A stretch of 64,000 bases of DNA. It comes from Alphaproteobacteria bacterium. GTDB lineage: Bacteria > Pseudomonadota > Alphaproteobacteria > Micropepsales > Micropepsaceae. A program made the position numbers and the translations under genes. This document shows, in pieces, positions 15,618 to 24,645 of this stretch. The DNA lies in NCBI GenBank assembly GCA_021324545.1, contig JAJPIX010000040.1:48117-112116 (forward strand), given 5' to 3'. The stretch's first letter is position 1. The number at the start of each line of letters is the position of its first letter. Below the pieces are notes generated by a model. That model did not search any database. It was not told the DNA's origin and saw nothing but the letters and a program-made list of their open reading frames with translations.

Positions 15618-18050
15618 ATGGCGAAAAAACCTGCCTGGATCAGCCTTTCCGCTCTTTCGTTCGCGGCCTTCGTGTTTGGCGGCGGGCCTTCCGCGCTGGC
15701 GCAGACGGCGCCCTCCGGCGGCGGAATAGAACAGGTCGTGGTGACCGCAACGCGCCGGGCGGAGGACATCGAGCGCGTGCCCGCCAGCGTCAGCGCCTTC
15801 ACGACCGAGCGAATGGACCAGCTGAACATCAAGAATTTCGCCGATCTGGTGAAGTTCACGCCGGGCGTCACCTTCGATACCAGCACCGACAACATCTCGA
15901 TCCGCGGAATCAACTCGACCGCGGGCGATGCCACGACCGGCATCTATATCGACGATACGCCGATCCAGCTGCGCACGCTGGGATTCGGCTCGGACAATAC
16001 GCTGCCGGCCGTCTTCGATCTGCAGCGCGTGGAAGTGTTGCGCGGGCCGCAGGGCACCCTGTTCGGCGCGGGCAGCGAAGGCGGCACGATCCGTTACATC
16101 ACGCCGCAGCCAAGCCTGAGCGATTACAGCGTCTATGCCAAAAGCGAACTGTCGTTCACGCAATATGGCGCGCCCAGCTATGAGGCCGGCGTGGCCGTGG
16201 GCGGCCCGATCGTGGACGAAAAACTGGGCTTCCGCGTGAGCGGCTGGTGGCGACATGACGGCGGCTACATCGACCAGATCAACTATCTGACGGGCGCCAC
16301 CATCGACAGCAACACGAACCGGACCAACACGCTTGTGCTGCGCGGCGCGCTGACGTGGCAGCCGTTCGATCAGCTGACGATCACGCCAAGCGTGTTCTTC
16401 CAGGAGCGGCACGTCCACAATAACGACCAGTACTGGGTGGCAATTTCCAACCCGGGCAGCGGCAATTACAAGACCGGCACGCCGGAGCTGATGGGCGATC
16501 ATGACCGGTTCACGCTGCCGGCCCTCAAGATCGATTATGATCTGGGCGGTGCCGAACTGATTTCCAACACGTCCTATTTCGACCGCAAACAGGTCGTCCA
16601 GGACTACAGCGCGACGCTCTACAATCTTTCGTATTTCCAGCAGATCGTGGCAGTTGGCGAAGACCCGTGGGGACGCACCTGCACGGCCGGGCTCTGCGCA
16701 ACCTATGCCGCGCTGCCCAGCGTTCCGCCGCTGCTGACGGCGACCGGCATCGATCTTCCGGGATTTGGCCCCTACAAATCCAAAAACTTCATCACGAACA
16801 CCCAGGGTGATTTCACCCAGGAAGCGCGGCTGCAATCGAACGATACCAGCGCCCCGCTGGTCTGGACGGTGGGCGTGTTCTATTCCCATGAAAACCAGCT
16901 GAGCGTGGAAGAAATCTACGATCCGCAACTGCCGCAGCTGAACCAGTTTCTGTGGGGCGAAAGCATTCACCGGTCCTGGGGAGAAAATCTGCTGCCGAAT
17001 GGGGACGACTACATCAACCATACGCTGGGCCATGAGTGGCAGCTGGCCGGTTACGCCAATGCCACTTACGCGATCACGCCGCAGCTGAAATTCCAGGCCG
17101 GCGCGCGCCTTGCCAAGACACATTTCGATTTCACCAACTTCTCCGACGGCCCGCAGAACTTCGGCCCGCTCACGGGCAACACGGGCTCGAAGGACGAAAC
17201 GCCGTTTACGCCGATGGGAGGCGTGACCTACCAGCTCAGCGATAACGACATGGTCTATGCGACAGTCGCCAAGGGCTATCGCATCGGCGGCGCCAACCCG
17301 CCGCTTCCGCTCGTGGCCTGCCAGGCGGACCTGAAGGCAATGGGCGTTTCCACCCTGCCCTCCTCCTACAACTCCGACACGGTCGTGAGCTACGAGGTCG
17401 GGTCGAAGGACCGGTTCCTGGGCGGCCGGCTGCAGGCGTCCGGCAGCGTGTTCTATCTCGACTGGAGCAATATCCAGCAAGCGAACTACCTGCCGTCCTG
17501 CGGGCTTCAGTACACCACGAATCTGGGATCGGCGCGGAGCGAAGGCTTCGACCTGCAGGGCGAATGGCTGGTCACCGATGCCTTCGATGTCGACTTCACG
17601 CTGGGGTATACCGATGCGCGCTATACGAGCACCAGCAAGACCGGACCAAAGGCTACCGCGCCCATCCTGGCGAACAAGGGCGACAGGCTTCCGGGATCGC
17701 CTTGGACCCTTTCGGTCGGCGCGCAATACAACACCACTGTGCTCGGCCACGACTCCTATGTGCGGCTCGACTATGAATTCCAGAGCAACGAGACCGGCGT
17801 CACGCCGGCGCGCGATCCGGTGACGACCTCCTTCGATCCGGGGCTAGTGGCCCAGCCCCGGACGAATGTGGTGGCGCTGCGGGCCGGGATGACGTTCAAC
17901 GACAACATCAATGTGGCTGTTTTCGCCGACAACCTGCTGAATTCGCATCCGCAGCTCAATCTGACCCATCAGGACCAATTCACCCTGCTGTACGAAGCGG
18001 AGACCCTGCGTCCGCGCACGATCGGCATCACCGCCGCATACCGCTATTGA
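15618..18050 (+). CDS. TonB-dependent outer-membrane receptor
   Basis: The product is 810 residues from the ATG at 15618, with GGGGGA upstream; the ORF is open 32 codons earlier, inside the preceding gene's end. A signal peptide ends near ALAQ (~29). A TonB-box-like EQVVVTATRRAEDIE (~36-50) leads into the plug domain (VEVLRGPQGTLFGAGSEGG near 140). The C-terminus ends in the aromatic pattern of a 22-strand barrel (AAYRY). Such receptors import scarce substrates using TonB/ExbBD energy. Its place between a spermidine dehydrogenase-like gene and an APC permease suggests polyamine or polyamine-conjugate uptake rather than iron; this is inference only. Confidence 0.93.
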   Translation: MAKKPAWISLSALSFAAFVFGGGPSALAQTAPSGGGIEQVVVTATRRAEDIERVPASVSAFTTERMDQLNIKNFADLVKFTPGVTFDTSTDNISIRGINSTAGDATTGIYIDDTPIQLRTLGFGSDNTLPAVFDLQRVEVLRGPQGTLFGAGSEGGTIRYITPQPSLSDYSVYAKSELSFTQYGAPSYEAGVAVGGPIVDEKLGFRVSGWWRHDGGYIDQINYLTGATIDSNTNRTNTLVLRGALTWQPFDQLTITPSVFFQERHVHNNDQYWVAISNPGSGNYKTGTPELMGDHDRFTLPALKIDYDLGGAELISNTSYFDRKQVVQDYSATLYNLSYFQQIVAVGEDPWGRTCTAGLCATYAALPSVPPLLTATGIDLPGFGPYKSKNFITNTQGDFTQEARLQSNDTSAPLVWTVGVFYSHENQLSVEEIYDPQLPQLNQFLWGESIHRSWGENLLPNGDDYINHTLGHEWQLAGYANATYAITPQLKFQAGARLAKTHFDFTNFSDGPQNFGPLTGNTGSKDETPFTPMGGVTYQLSDNDMVYATVAKGYRIGGANPPLPLVACQADLKAMGVSTLPSSYNSDTVVSYEVGSKDRFLGGRLQASGSVFYLDWSNIQQANYLPSCGLQYTTNLGSARSEGFDLQGEWLVTDAFDVDFTLGYTDARYTSTSKTGPKATAPILANKGDRLPGSPWTLSVGAQYNTTVLGHDSYVRLDYEFQSNETGVTPARDPVTTSFDPGLVAQPRTNVVALRAGMTFNDNINVAVFADNLLNSHPQLNLTHQDQFTLLYEAETLRPRTIGITAAYRY

Positions 18051-19438
18051 CGGTGAGCGAACCGCATAAACACACGCTGAAAGCGGATTCGCTTTCGTTT
18101 TTCGAATCTCTGGTGATGGGCGTGGCCGGCAGCGCCCCCGGCTATACCATCGCCGTGACGACCGCGGTTCTGATCGCCACGGCGGGCGTGTTGTCGCCCG
18201 GAGCGCTTCTGATCTTTGCGGTGCCGATGCTGGGCATCGCCATTGCCTATCGCGCGCTAAACCGCAAGGAAGTGCATGCCGGCGCCGCCTATCAGTGGAC
18301 CACCCGCGCCTTCGGCAAGTTCTTCGGCTATTTTTCCGGCTGGGCCCTGCTGATCGCCGCCATGGTTTTCATGGTGTCCGGAAGCCTGCCAGTAGCCACC
18401 GCCACCCTGAATTTCGTCGCACCCCAGCTCATCGGCAATGTCTTTGTCACGGCTGCCGTGGCGAGCGGCTGGTTCCTCGTGGTCGCGATGGTGCTGATCG
18501 TGGGCATCGAGATCACAAGCCGCGTTCAGGTGGTGATGACCACGATAGAGCTGATCATCCTGCTCGTGATCATCGTGGCGGCGTTCGCGCATAGCGGAAG
18601 CGCCGGCATGGTCAACAGGTTCGACTGGTCATGGTTCGGATTCGGCTATACGCCGGGCAGCTTCGCGGCCAGCGCGCTGATCGTGGTCTATTTCTACTGG
18701 GGATGGGATGTCACGGCCAACCTGGGCGAAGAAACCAGGGAAGGCCACATCCACGCCGGCAATGGCGGGTTTGCCAGCATCTTCGTGACGATCCTGTTCT
18801 ATCTGGGGTTTACGCTTTCGGCGCTGTTCCTGTTCAGCGTGCATGACGCCAAGCATCTGACGGACAACATCATCTACAACATCGCTGTGGCGGCGGGCCT
18901 TGGACGAACCGGCGGCCTGTTCGCTTCTTTCGCCGTAATGCTTTCGAGCATCGCCACGCTCGAAACCACGATGCTGCAATTTTCCCGCACCCTGTTCGCC
19001 ATGGGACGCGACGGCGCCATGTGGGCCGGCTTCGGCACGGTGGACGCACGCACGCAGACGCCTGTGCGCGCCATGGTCGTGCTGATGGTGGTGGGCCTTG
19101 CCCTGCTCTGGGCCTCGAACCTGATGCCGACGGTGAGCTCGATCATATCGGCTTCGGTGAGCGCCGTGGGCGTGCAAGTCGCCTATTATTACGGACTGGC
19201 CGGTTTTGTGGCCGCATGGGAGTTTCGCGGCCTTTACCGCCGTTCGATCCGTCAATGGCTTTGGCTGTGCGTCTATCCGGCGCTCAGCGGCCTCATGCTG
19301 ATCCTGCTGGGCCTTTACGCCATCACCACCTTCAACCTGATCACGAAGATCGTGGGGATCGGCGGGTTGTTGATAGGCATCATTTTCTTCCGCCCGCGCC
19401 GCTATGACGTGAGCAAGGGCAAGGTGCCCGCGCGCTAG
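18047..19438 (+). CDS. APC superfamily amino acid/polyamine permease
   Basis: The 463-residue polytopic protein has ~12 membrane segments. Its first, SLVMGVAGSAPGYTIAVTT, has the unwound glycine-rich TM1 of APC transporters, and TM6 carries YFYWGWDVTANLGEET. The start is TTG at 18047, whose TTGA overlaps the receptor's stop codon, or GTG at 18053; either implies translational coupling. It is the last gene of the predicted patD-spdH-TonB receptor operon and would move the substrate or product across the inner membrane. It is not closely similar to the permease at 10568-12058, so the two may serve different amines. Its end overlaps the convergent glucokinase gene by 4 bp. Confidence 0.88.
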   Translation: MTVSEPHKHTLKADSLSFFESLVMGVAGSAPGYTIAVTTAVLIATAGVLSPGALLIFAVPMLGIAIAYRALNRKEVHAGAAYQWTTRAFGKFFGYFSGWALLIAAMVFMVSGSLPVATATLNFVAPQLIGNVFVTAAVASGWFLVVAMVLIVGIEITSRVQVVMTTIELIILLVIIVAAFAHSGSAGMVNRFDWSWFGFGYTPGSFAASALIVVYFYWGWDVTANLGEETREGHIHAGNGGFASIFVTILFYLGFTLSALFLFSVHDAKHLTDNIIYNIAVAAGLGRTGGLFASFAVMLSSIATLETTMLQFSRTLFAMGRDGAMWAGFGTVDARTQTPVRAMVVLMVVGLALLWASNLMPTVSSIISASVSAVGVQVAYYYGLAGFVAAWEFRGLYRRSIRQWLWLCVYPALSGLMLILLGLYAITTFNLITKIVGIGGLLIGIIFFRPRRYDVSKGKVPAR

Positions 19439-20433
19439 GCGCGCCGCCGGCTTGCCAGAACCGCCGCGGCGCCGATCAATCCCACCTGCGGCTGCACAAT
19501 CAGCGCCGTCGGAATCGATTTCACGTAACCGGTGAAGCGCGCCTTATCCTCGAAGCGCTTGCGGAAATCGCTCGCGGCAAGAAGTTCTCGAACCAGCGGC
19601 AGGATTCCGCCCGCGATCAGAACGCCGCGCCGGGCGCCGAAGGCGAGCGCAAAATCGCCGGCCACCGCGCCAAGAATGCCGCAGAAGCGGGCGAAGACGC
19701 GCGCCTCGAATGATGCAGGGTCATCCCGGGCTGTCTGCGTGATCATCTCCGGCGTGGCGTCGGTTGCGGCCACGCCTTCAATTTCCGCCAGCGCGCCATA
19801 GAGGTTGAGCAGGCCGGGGCCGGACAGGATCCGCTCTATCGAAACCCGGCCGAACCGTCGTCGCAGAATCTCGAGGATGCGGATTTCGGTTTCATCCGTG
19901 GGCGCAAACGCGATGTGCCCCCCTTCGGTCACGAGCGCCATGCCTGTCTTGCCATTCTGCGCAAAACCGGCAACGCCCAGACCGGTGCCCGGCCCGACGA
20001 GGGCAACAGTGCCCGCGCCTCTGGGTTCAAATGGCTGGCGGCCCAACGTCATCAGATCGTCAGCCTTCAGGTGCGGCACCGCCCAGGCCACGGCTTCGAA
20101 ATCGTTGATCACGTCGGCCGATCCGACCTTCAGTTCCTTCTTCAGGCGGTCCCCCGAAATGCGCCAACCTGCGTTGGTGAGCCGGGCTTCGTTGTGCGTG
20201 ACCGGCCCGGCAACCGCGAAGACCAGAGCCTGCGGCGGCCGCGACAGATGTTGTCCGGCCAAATACGCGCGGGCGGCCGCCGCGATGTCCGAATGGTCGC
20301 GCGTTGCCAGCGCCCGGATGGACGAAGGCACCGGTGCCGGACGCGTAAGGCGAGTCACGGCGAAGCGGACATGGGTTCCGCCGATATCGGCGATCAGGCC
20401 GTAACCATTCCTGTCGGCAGTTTTGCGCGGCAT
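19435..20433 (-). CDS. glk: Glucokinase
   Basis: This 332-residue cytoplasmic enzyme should phosphorylate glucose to glucose 6-phosphate with ATP. Visible signatures are the phosphate-binding DIGGTHVRFAV (~16-26), VINDFEAVAWA (catalytic Asp near 110), VGPGTGLGV (near 147), EGGH (near 170) and RGVLIAGGI near 285. The length matches the proteobacterial Glk family (not ROK). The ATG at 20433 lacks a strong Shine-Dalgarno. It converges with the permease operon and seems unrelated to it. Confidence 0.93.
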   Translation of the reverse strand: MPRKTADRNGYGLIADIGGTHVRFAVTRLTRPAPVPSSIRALATRDHSDIAAAARAYLAGQHLSRPPQALVFAVAGPVTHNEARLTNAGWRISGDRLKKELKVGSADVINDFEAVAWAVPHLKADDLMTLGRQPFEPRGAGTVALVGPGTGLGVAGFAQNGKTGMALVTEGGHIAFAPTDETEIRILEILRRRFGRVSIERILSGPGLLNLYGALAEIEGVAATDATPEMITQTARDDPASFEARVFARFCGILGAVAGDFALAFGARRGVLIAGGILPLVRELLAASDFRKRFEDKARFTGYVKSIPTALIVQPQVGLIGAAAVLASRRRA

Positions 20434-20549
20434 CGCCGTTCATCATGCGCAGGCAACGGGCGATTGCCAACCGCAGCCGGCGGCGGGAACCCCTCCATTA
20501 CGCCACATTCATGCCCGGCTGGCTGGCCGCGGGAGCCACAAGTTGGCCT

Positions 20550-20578
20550 CTTACAGCACCGTCGTTATTTGGTAGAAT
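20550..20578 (+). promoter_or_regulatory. Candidate sigma-70-type promoter for the RTX gene
   Basis: CTTACA (20550-20555, 4/6 to TTGACA), a 17-bp spacer and TAGAAT (20573-20578, 5/6 to TATAAT) precede the ATG at 20621 by a leader of ~35-40 nt. The gene also has AAAGG eight bases before its start. This is a visual match only. Confidence 0.45.
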
Positions 20579-20620
20579 TCCAGAGGGCGCCTGATCAAGA
20601 ACGCGAGAAAGGCAGTACCA

Positions 20621-21439
20621 ATGGCCAAACTTGTTGCCGGAAGCCATGGCTTCGACATGACCGCGATTGACTTCAAGGATTTCAATTCACTGCCCACCAA
20701 AGAGACATCGACCGAAATCGATGAAACGGGCAAGAGCGGCGCCATCTACAAGTTTTTCGGCAAGAATTTTGCCTACAACGGGATTGGTATTCCGACCGGT
20801 GGCACGATCACGGGCTTCACGTTCCTCGATCCGCACGGCCATACGGAAGTGACCGTCACGGGCGGCAGCATGCCCGTCAACGACGCGTTCAGCTTTTTTA
20901 CAAACAACGATCTTCAGGGATTTGAGTCGGAATTCTTTCGCGGCAACGATTCGCTGACCGGAGGGGCGAGGAGCGACACACTCGACGGCTTCGGCGGCAA
21001 GGACATCCTGAACGGGCATGGCGGCGCGGACGAACTGGATGGCGGCGCGGGCCATGACACGTTCGTTTACAGCAAAGTCACGGATTCCACGAGCACGAAA
21101 TTCGATACCATCAATGGAATGGATTTCCGCAACAGCGATTCAACATCCGACAAGTTCCAGCTGCCGAGCGCGCCGAATGCCGTGCATCCGGAGGTTACGA
21201 CGGGTAAGCTGTCGTTGACCGGCTTCGATACGCTGCTTGCAAAGGCCATCAACAAGAACGTGCTGGGAAGCCATGACGCCGTACTGTTCGACCCGAGCTC
21301 AGGCGGCGAAAAGCACCAAATTTTCCTCATTCTCGATGCGAACGGCAAGCCCGGATACCAGGCCGGCGAGGATGTTGTGATCCATCTGACCGATGCAATG
21401 CACCTGGCAAATCTCGACACAAGTGATTTTACGACCTAG
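20621..21439 (+). CDS. RTX-type calcium-binding protein, probable type I secretion substrate
   Basis: The 272-residue protein has no N-terminal signal peptide. Residues ~108-150 carry glycine/aspartate nonapeptide repeats of the GGxGxDxLx type (GFGGKDILNG, GHGGADELDG, GAGHDTFVY). These fold as a Ca2+-binding parallel beta-roll outside the cell. The C-terminus, LANLDTSDFTT, resembles the acidic/hydrophobic DF-type tail of type I substrates. The N-terminal ~100 residues are beta-rich with no recognised domain. A PrtD/PrtE-like exporter is encoded at 56.4-59.6 kb and may secrete it. It has its own likely promoter and stands alone. Confidence 0.8.
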   Translation: MAKLVAGSHGFDMTAIDFKDFNSLPTKETSTEIDETGKSGAIYKFFGKNFAYNGIGIPTGGTITGFTFLDPHGHTEVTVTGGSMPVNDAFSFFTNNDLQGFESEFFRGNDSLTGGARSDTLDGFGGKDILNGHGGADELDGGAGHDTFVYSKVTDSTSTKFDTINGMDFRNSDSTSDKFQLPSAPNAVHPEVTTGKLSLTGFDTLLAKAINKNVLGSHDAVLFDPSSGGEKHQIFLILDANGKPGYQAGEDVVIHLTDAMHLANLDTSDFTT

Positions 21440-22302
21440 GTCAGCCGGTCCAGAAAACCTTCGAGCGCGCGCCATGCTGCCGGCTCTTCGAGAGTTGGCG
21501 CGTGGCCGACGCGCGGCACCTCCACAGTTTCCATGTCGGGCTTGACCTTGCACATTGCCGCCACCCCTTCCGGCGACAGCAGATCGCTCAATGCGCCCCT
21601 TACAGACAGGATCGGCCTGACCGCGAGCGCCTGGAACATCGGCATCATGTCCGGCGCGGGATTCGGCGGCGCGCGGTTGAACGCATTGGCGATGGCCGGA
21701 TCGTAAGCGAAGGCAACGCGCCCATCTGGCAACTGATGGGCCACGCGCCGCGCAAAGATATTCCAGAACATCTCATCGGCATCCGGAAAAGCAATGTCCT
21801 GCGTCGCCTTGATGGCTCTCACGATCTCACCCCAGGACTCATACGGCGCGCTCTTCCCCACATAGCCCGCAATGCGCGAAAGCCCGGCCGGATCGAGAAC
21901 CGGCCCGATATCGTTCAACACGGCCGCGGCAACCCTGCCCGGCGCCACCGTGGCGGCCAGCATCGTAATGATGCCGCCCATGGACGTGCCGACAAAGACC
22001 GCCCGATCAACGCAGACCGCATCGAGGATTGCGATTACGTCCCGCACGTAGACGTCGGGCCTGTAGCGTTCGGGGTCCGGATCCCGGTCCGAACGCCCGC
22101 GCCCGCGCATGTCCGGCGCGATCACGCGCCGGCCAAGGGCCGCCAGGCGCGGCGCCACAGCTTCGAAATCGGCCGAATTTCGCGTGAGCCCATGCAGGCA
22201 GACGACCGGCAGCGACCGGCCAGGGCCCACGGCCGCATAGTCGCGCACGAAAAGGCTCAGCCCGTCGGGCGACTTCACGAAGAATTCGAGATGGGCCGCC
22301 AT
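21436..22302 (-). CDS. Alpha/beta hydrolase
   Basis: The 288-residue product has the canonical hydrolase layout: oxyanion region VVCLHGLTRNS (~33-43), DMRGRGRSD (~64-72), nucleophile elbow GTSMGG (Ser ~107) and catalytic His near the end in RVGHAPTLEEP. The ATG at 22302 is preceded by a perfect AAGGAGG 11 bases upstream; an in-frame ATG at 22329 and the longer ORF have none. Its stop overlaps the RTX gene end by 4 bp. An esterase or C-C hydrolase role is likely, substrate unknown. It is divergent from the kinase-like gene at 22358. Confidence 0.85.
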   Translation of the reverse strand: MAAHLEFFVKSPDGLSLFVRDYAAVGPGRSLPVVCLHGLTRNSADFEAVAPRLAALGRRVIAPDMRGRGRSDRDPDPERYRPDVYVRDVIAILDAVCVDRAVFVGTSMGGIITMLAATVAPGRVAAAVLNDIGPVLDPAGLSRIAGYVGKSAPYESWGEIVRAIKATQDIAFPDADEMFWNIFARRVAHQLPDGRVAFAYDPAIANAFNRAPPNPAPDMMPMFQALAVRPILSVRGALSDLLSPEGVAAMCKVKPDMETVEVPRVGHAPTLEEPAAWRALEGFLDRLT

Positions 22303-22357
22303 TTGCAGCTGCGCCTCCTTCTTCCGCATAGTGGCGCGCAGGAGACGGGTTTGCCAG

Positions 22358-23389
22358 ATGGCCTCACAAGCAGACGCCGACGCGGTCGCAATTCCAGAAA
22401 TTGCCAAAGCTCTGGGCGAGATGGGGCTGCTCAAACCGGGCGCGCCGCTTGCGATGGACCGCCTTTCGGGCGGCGTCTCCTGCGACGTCCATCGCGTGAA
22501 CGTGGAGGGCAGATCCTATTGCGTGAAACGCGCGCTGCCCCGACTGCGCGTCGCCGCAGACTGGCACGCGCCGGTGGAGCGGTCCCACAGCGAAGTGGAG
22601 TGGATCCGGCTGGTCGGCGGCCTCGATCGCGGGCTTGTGCCGGACATTCTCGGCGAAGACCGCAAGCGCCACTTGTTCGTGATGCCATTCTATCCGCCGG
22701 ATCGGTATCCGGTCTGGAAAACGCTGCTCGCGGCCGGTGCGGTGGATGTTTCCTTTGCGGCGCGGCTTGGCGAAACCCTGGCAAGGATTCACGCCGCGAC
22801 CGCGCGGCGCGCGGATATCCAGCGGTCGTTCGCCAACCAGGCGATGTTCGAGGCTTTGAGGCTTGAGCCTTACCTTCTCCACACGGCTGCCAGCCATCCC
22901 GATGTGGCGTCACGCATCCGCGACATTGCGGATGGCGTTGCCCGTGCGCGCATCGCCCTCATGCATGGTGATTTCAGCCCAAAGAACATCCTGTGCGGGC
23001 CGCAGGGCGCGATGATCCTGGATGCCGAGACCGCCTGCAGTGGCGACCCGGCGTTCGATGTTGCCTTCTGCCTGAACCATCTTGCGCTCAAATGCGTGTG
23101 GCGCCCCCAATATCGCGGCCGTTACCTTGAGGCGTTCGAAGGCTTCAGGCGCGCGTATCTGGATGCCGTGAACTGGGAGGATGTGCCAATGCTCAGCCGG
23201 CGTTGCGCACCCCTGCTCGCCGCCCTGATGCTGGCGCGCATCGACGGCAAGTCCCCCGTGGAATATCTCACCGGCGAAGACGATCGCAATTTCGTTCGGC
23301 AGTCGGCCAAAGCGCTGTTGGCGGCCGCGGATGATCTTGATGCCTTTCTTTCCATATGGCGCACAAGACTGGATTTGCGCTTCGGCTGA
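22358..23389 (+). CDS. APH-family phosphotransferase
   Basis: The 343-residue kinase-like protein carries the aminoglycoside/choline-kinase catalytic motif ALMHGDFSPKNILCG (near 210-224) and the metal-binding MILDAETACSGDPAFDVA (near 232). An N-terminal nucleotide lobe contains VKRALP (Lys near 60). Family members phosphorylate small hydroxylated molecules such as choline, homoserine or methylthioribose; resistance is not implied. The ATG at 22358 follows AGGAG; a GTG at 22331 is an alternative. Only 55 bp separate it from the divergent hydrolase. Confidence 0.8.
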   Translation: MASQADADAVAIPEIAKALGEMGLLKPGAPLAMDRLSGGVSCDVHRVNVEGRSYCVKRALPRLRVAADWHAPVERSHSEVEWIRLVGGLDRGLVPDILGEDRKRHLFVMPFYPPDRYPVWKTLLAAGAVDVSFAARLGETLARIHAATARRADIQRSFANQAMFEALRLEPYLLHTAASHPDVASRIRDIADGVARARIALMHGDFSPKNILCGPQGAMILDAETACSGDPAFDVAFCLNHLALKCVWRPQYRGRYLEAFEGFRRAYLDAVNWEDVPMLSRRCAPLLAALMLARIDGKSPVEYLTGEDDRNFVRQSAKALLAAADDLDAFLSIWRTRLDLRFG

Positions 23390-23428
23390 GCGCGGCCGGC
23401 TTGTCATTTCCCGCGCAATCCGCGGCGC

Positions 23429-24640
23429 CTAGAAGTAGATCCGCGTGGAAATCTGCGCCTGGGTTTCGTTCGGGCGCGGATTCTGGCCGACGACAAGGCG
23501 CTCGCCGCGCCGAGAGCTCACATAGAGGATTTCGCCGGTCACCCGCAGCCAATCGTTCGGCAGCCAGCTGGCGGCGGCGGTGAACGCATGGCCCTGCTCG
23601 CTGAAGGGCAGATCGATGCCGGGATTTTCCTGGTTGGTGGCAAACAGCTCCGCGCGGCCGGCCAGCCGCCATTCGCCGCGCTCCCAGCCGAGCAAGGCAT
23701 AGGCGGCGCTGAAATCCGTCGTGCTTTGAAAGCCCGGGAACGGCGTGATTGTCGTCTGTCCGAGCATCGCTTGCGAGAGCAGCATGAATTCGCCGAACGG
23801 CCGGCTGAGGCCCACGTCCCAGAAGCGCGTGTGCCAGGCGAAATAGTCTTCCCGGTGAGCGGCAGAATTGGCCCGGTTGTCATAGCGGATGATTTCGACG
23901 TGACCGAGATCGCTGCCATCCCAGGAGGCGCCGGCATACCAGCCCACGCGACCGTCAATCTCGTCGAACATGGGCGTATGATCCGGCGGGATGTCGCCAA
24001 AGAAGATCAGGGTCATGTCCGGTTCCCGCGGGTGATCGATGAGACCGGTGGGCCGGTCATTCAGTGTCCATCCGCGGTCAGCCATCAGGACGCCGGCCGG
24101 ATCGTCCCACCGGAACGCAGCTGCCATCAACGTCAGCGTGCCGCTTTCGCCGCGCCACTCGAGCGTGCCTTCGCCGCCGATGGTGCGCAGTTCATCGCCG
24201 ACCCAGCTGTTGATCGCCGATGGCGTGAGCGTCCAATAGCTCGTCCAGCCCAGCTCTGTATTTTCCAGCGAAATCGGCGGGAAGAATGCGCCGGCCTTGA
24301 CCGACCAGCGCCACGGGTTGGTCGAGACCGGACGATAGCGGACATAAGCCTCAAGAAAATCCACAAGCGTTCTCTGACCAGGCGCAATTCTCGCGACGGC
24401 CAGCGCCGAAAAATCGGGCGTGACCTGCGCGTGGCCCTGACCGATGGCTTCCGCGAAATGCAAGGAGGCCGTGCTGTCATCGTTTTCGAAACGCAGGAGC
24501 CCCGTTCCGCCATCGAGATTGGAGCGCAGCTGCGTAGCCGCGACCGCGCGCGCGTCGAGATAGCCCTGAAAGTCGAAATCTATTGCGTAAGCAGCCGGCG
24601 AAAAGAACAGGAGCGCGCAGAACGCGGGTGCCGCACGCAT
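23429..24640 (-). CDS. Outer-membrane beta-barrel protein of a cupredoxin/sensor-kinase operon
   Basis: The 403-residue protein has a signal peptide (~1-19, AAYA-IDFDFQ), long alternating amphipathic strands with many Trp/Tyr, and a terminal Phe (RIYF) of the type read by the BAM complex. It is likely a 14-18-stranded porin-like barrel. It starts 5 bp after the histidine kinase stop, so it is third in a tight operon with the kinase and a cupredoxin. No exact porin family is recognised. A role in passage or detection of the operon's signal, possibly a metal or small solute, is inference. Confidence 0.7.
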   Translation of the reverse strand: MRAAPAFCALLFFSPAAYAIDFDFQGYLDARAVAATQLRSNLDGGTGLLRFENDDSTASLHFAEAIGQGHAQVTPDFSALAVARIAPGQRTLVDFLEAYVRYRPVSTNPWRWSVKAGAFFPPISLENTELGWTSYWTLTPSAINSWVGDELRTIGGEGTLEWRGESGTLTLMAAAFRWDDPAGVLMADRGWTLNDRPTGLIDHPREPDMTLIFFGDIPPDHTPMFDEIDGRVGWYAGASWDGSDLGHVEIIRYDNRANSAAHREDYFAWHTRFWDVGLSRPFGEFMLLSQAMLGQTTITPFPGFQSTTDFSAAYALLGWERGEWRLAGRAELFATNQENPGIDLPFSEQGHAFTAAASWLPNDWLRVTGEILYVSSRRGERLVVGQNPRPNETQAQISTRIYF

Positions 24641-24645
24641 CGCGG

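Noticed and set aside
14426..15943. 505-residue minus-strand ORF over the spermidine dehydrogenase-like gene
   Set aside because: It lies opposite a gene with a Tat signal and FAD motif; no recognisable domain.
15393..17750. 785-residue minus-strand ORF over the TonB receptor
   Set aside because: It is antisense to a protein with clear receptor motifs; its composition (many Arg, His, Ala, Gly) is that of a GC-rich shadow frame.
22358..23389. Antibiotic resistance call for the APH-family kinase
   Set aside because: The catalytic motif is shared by many metabolic kinases, and nothing in the context points to resistance.
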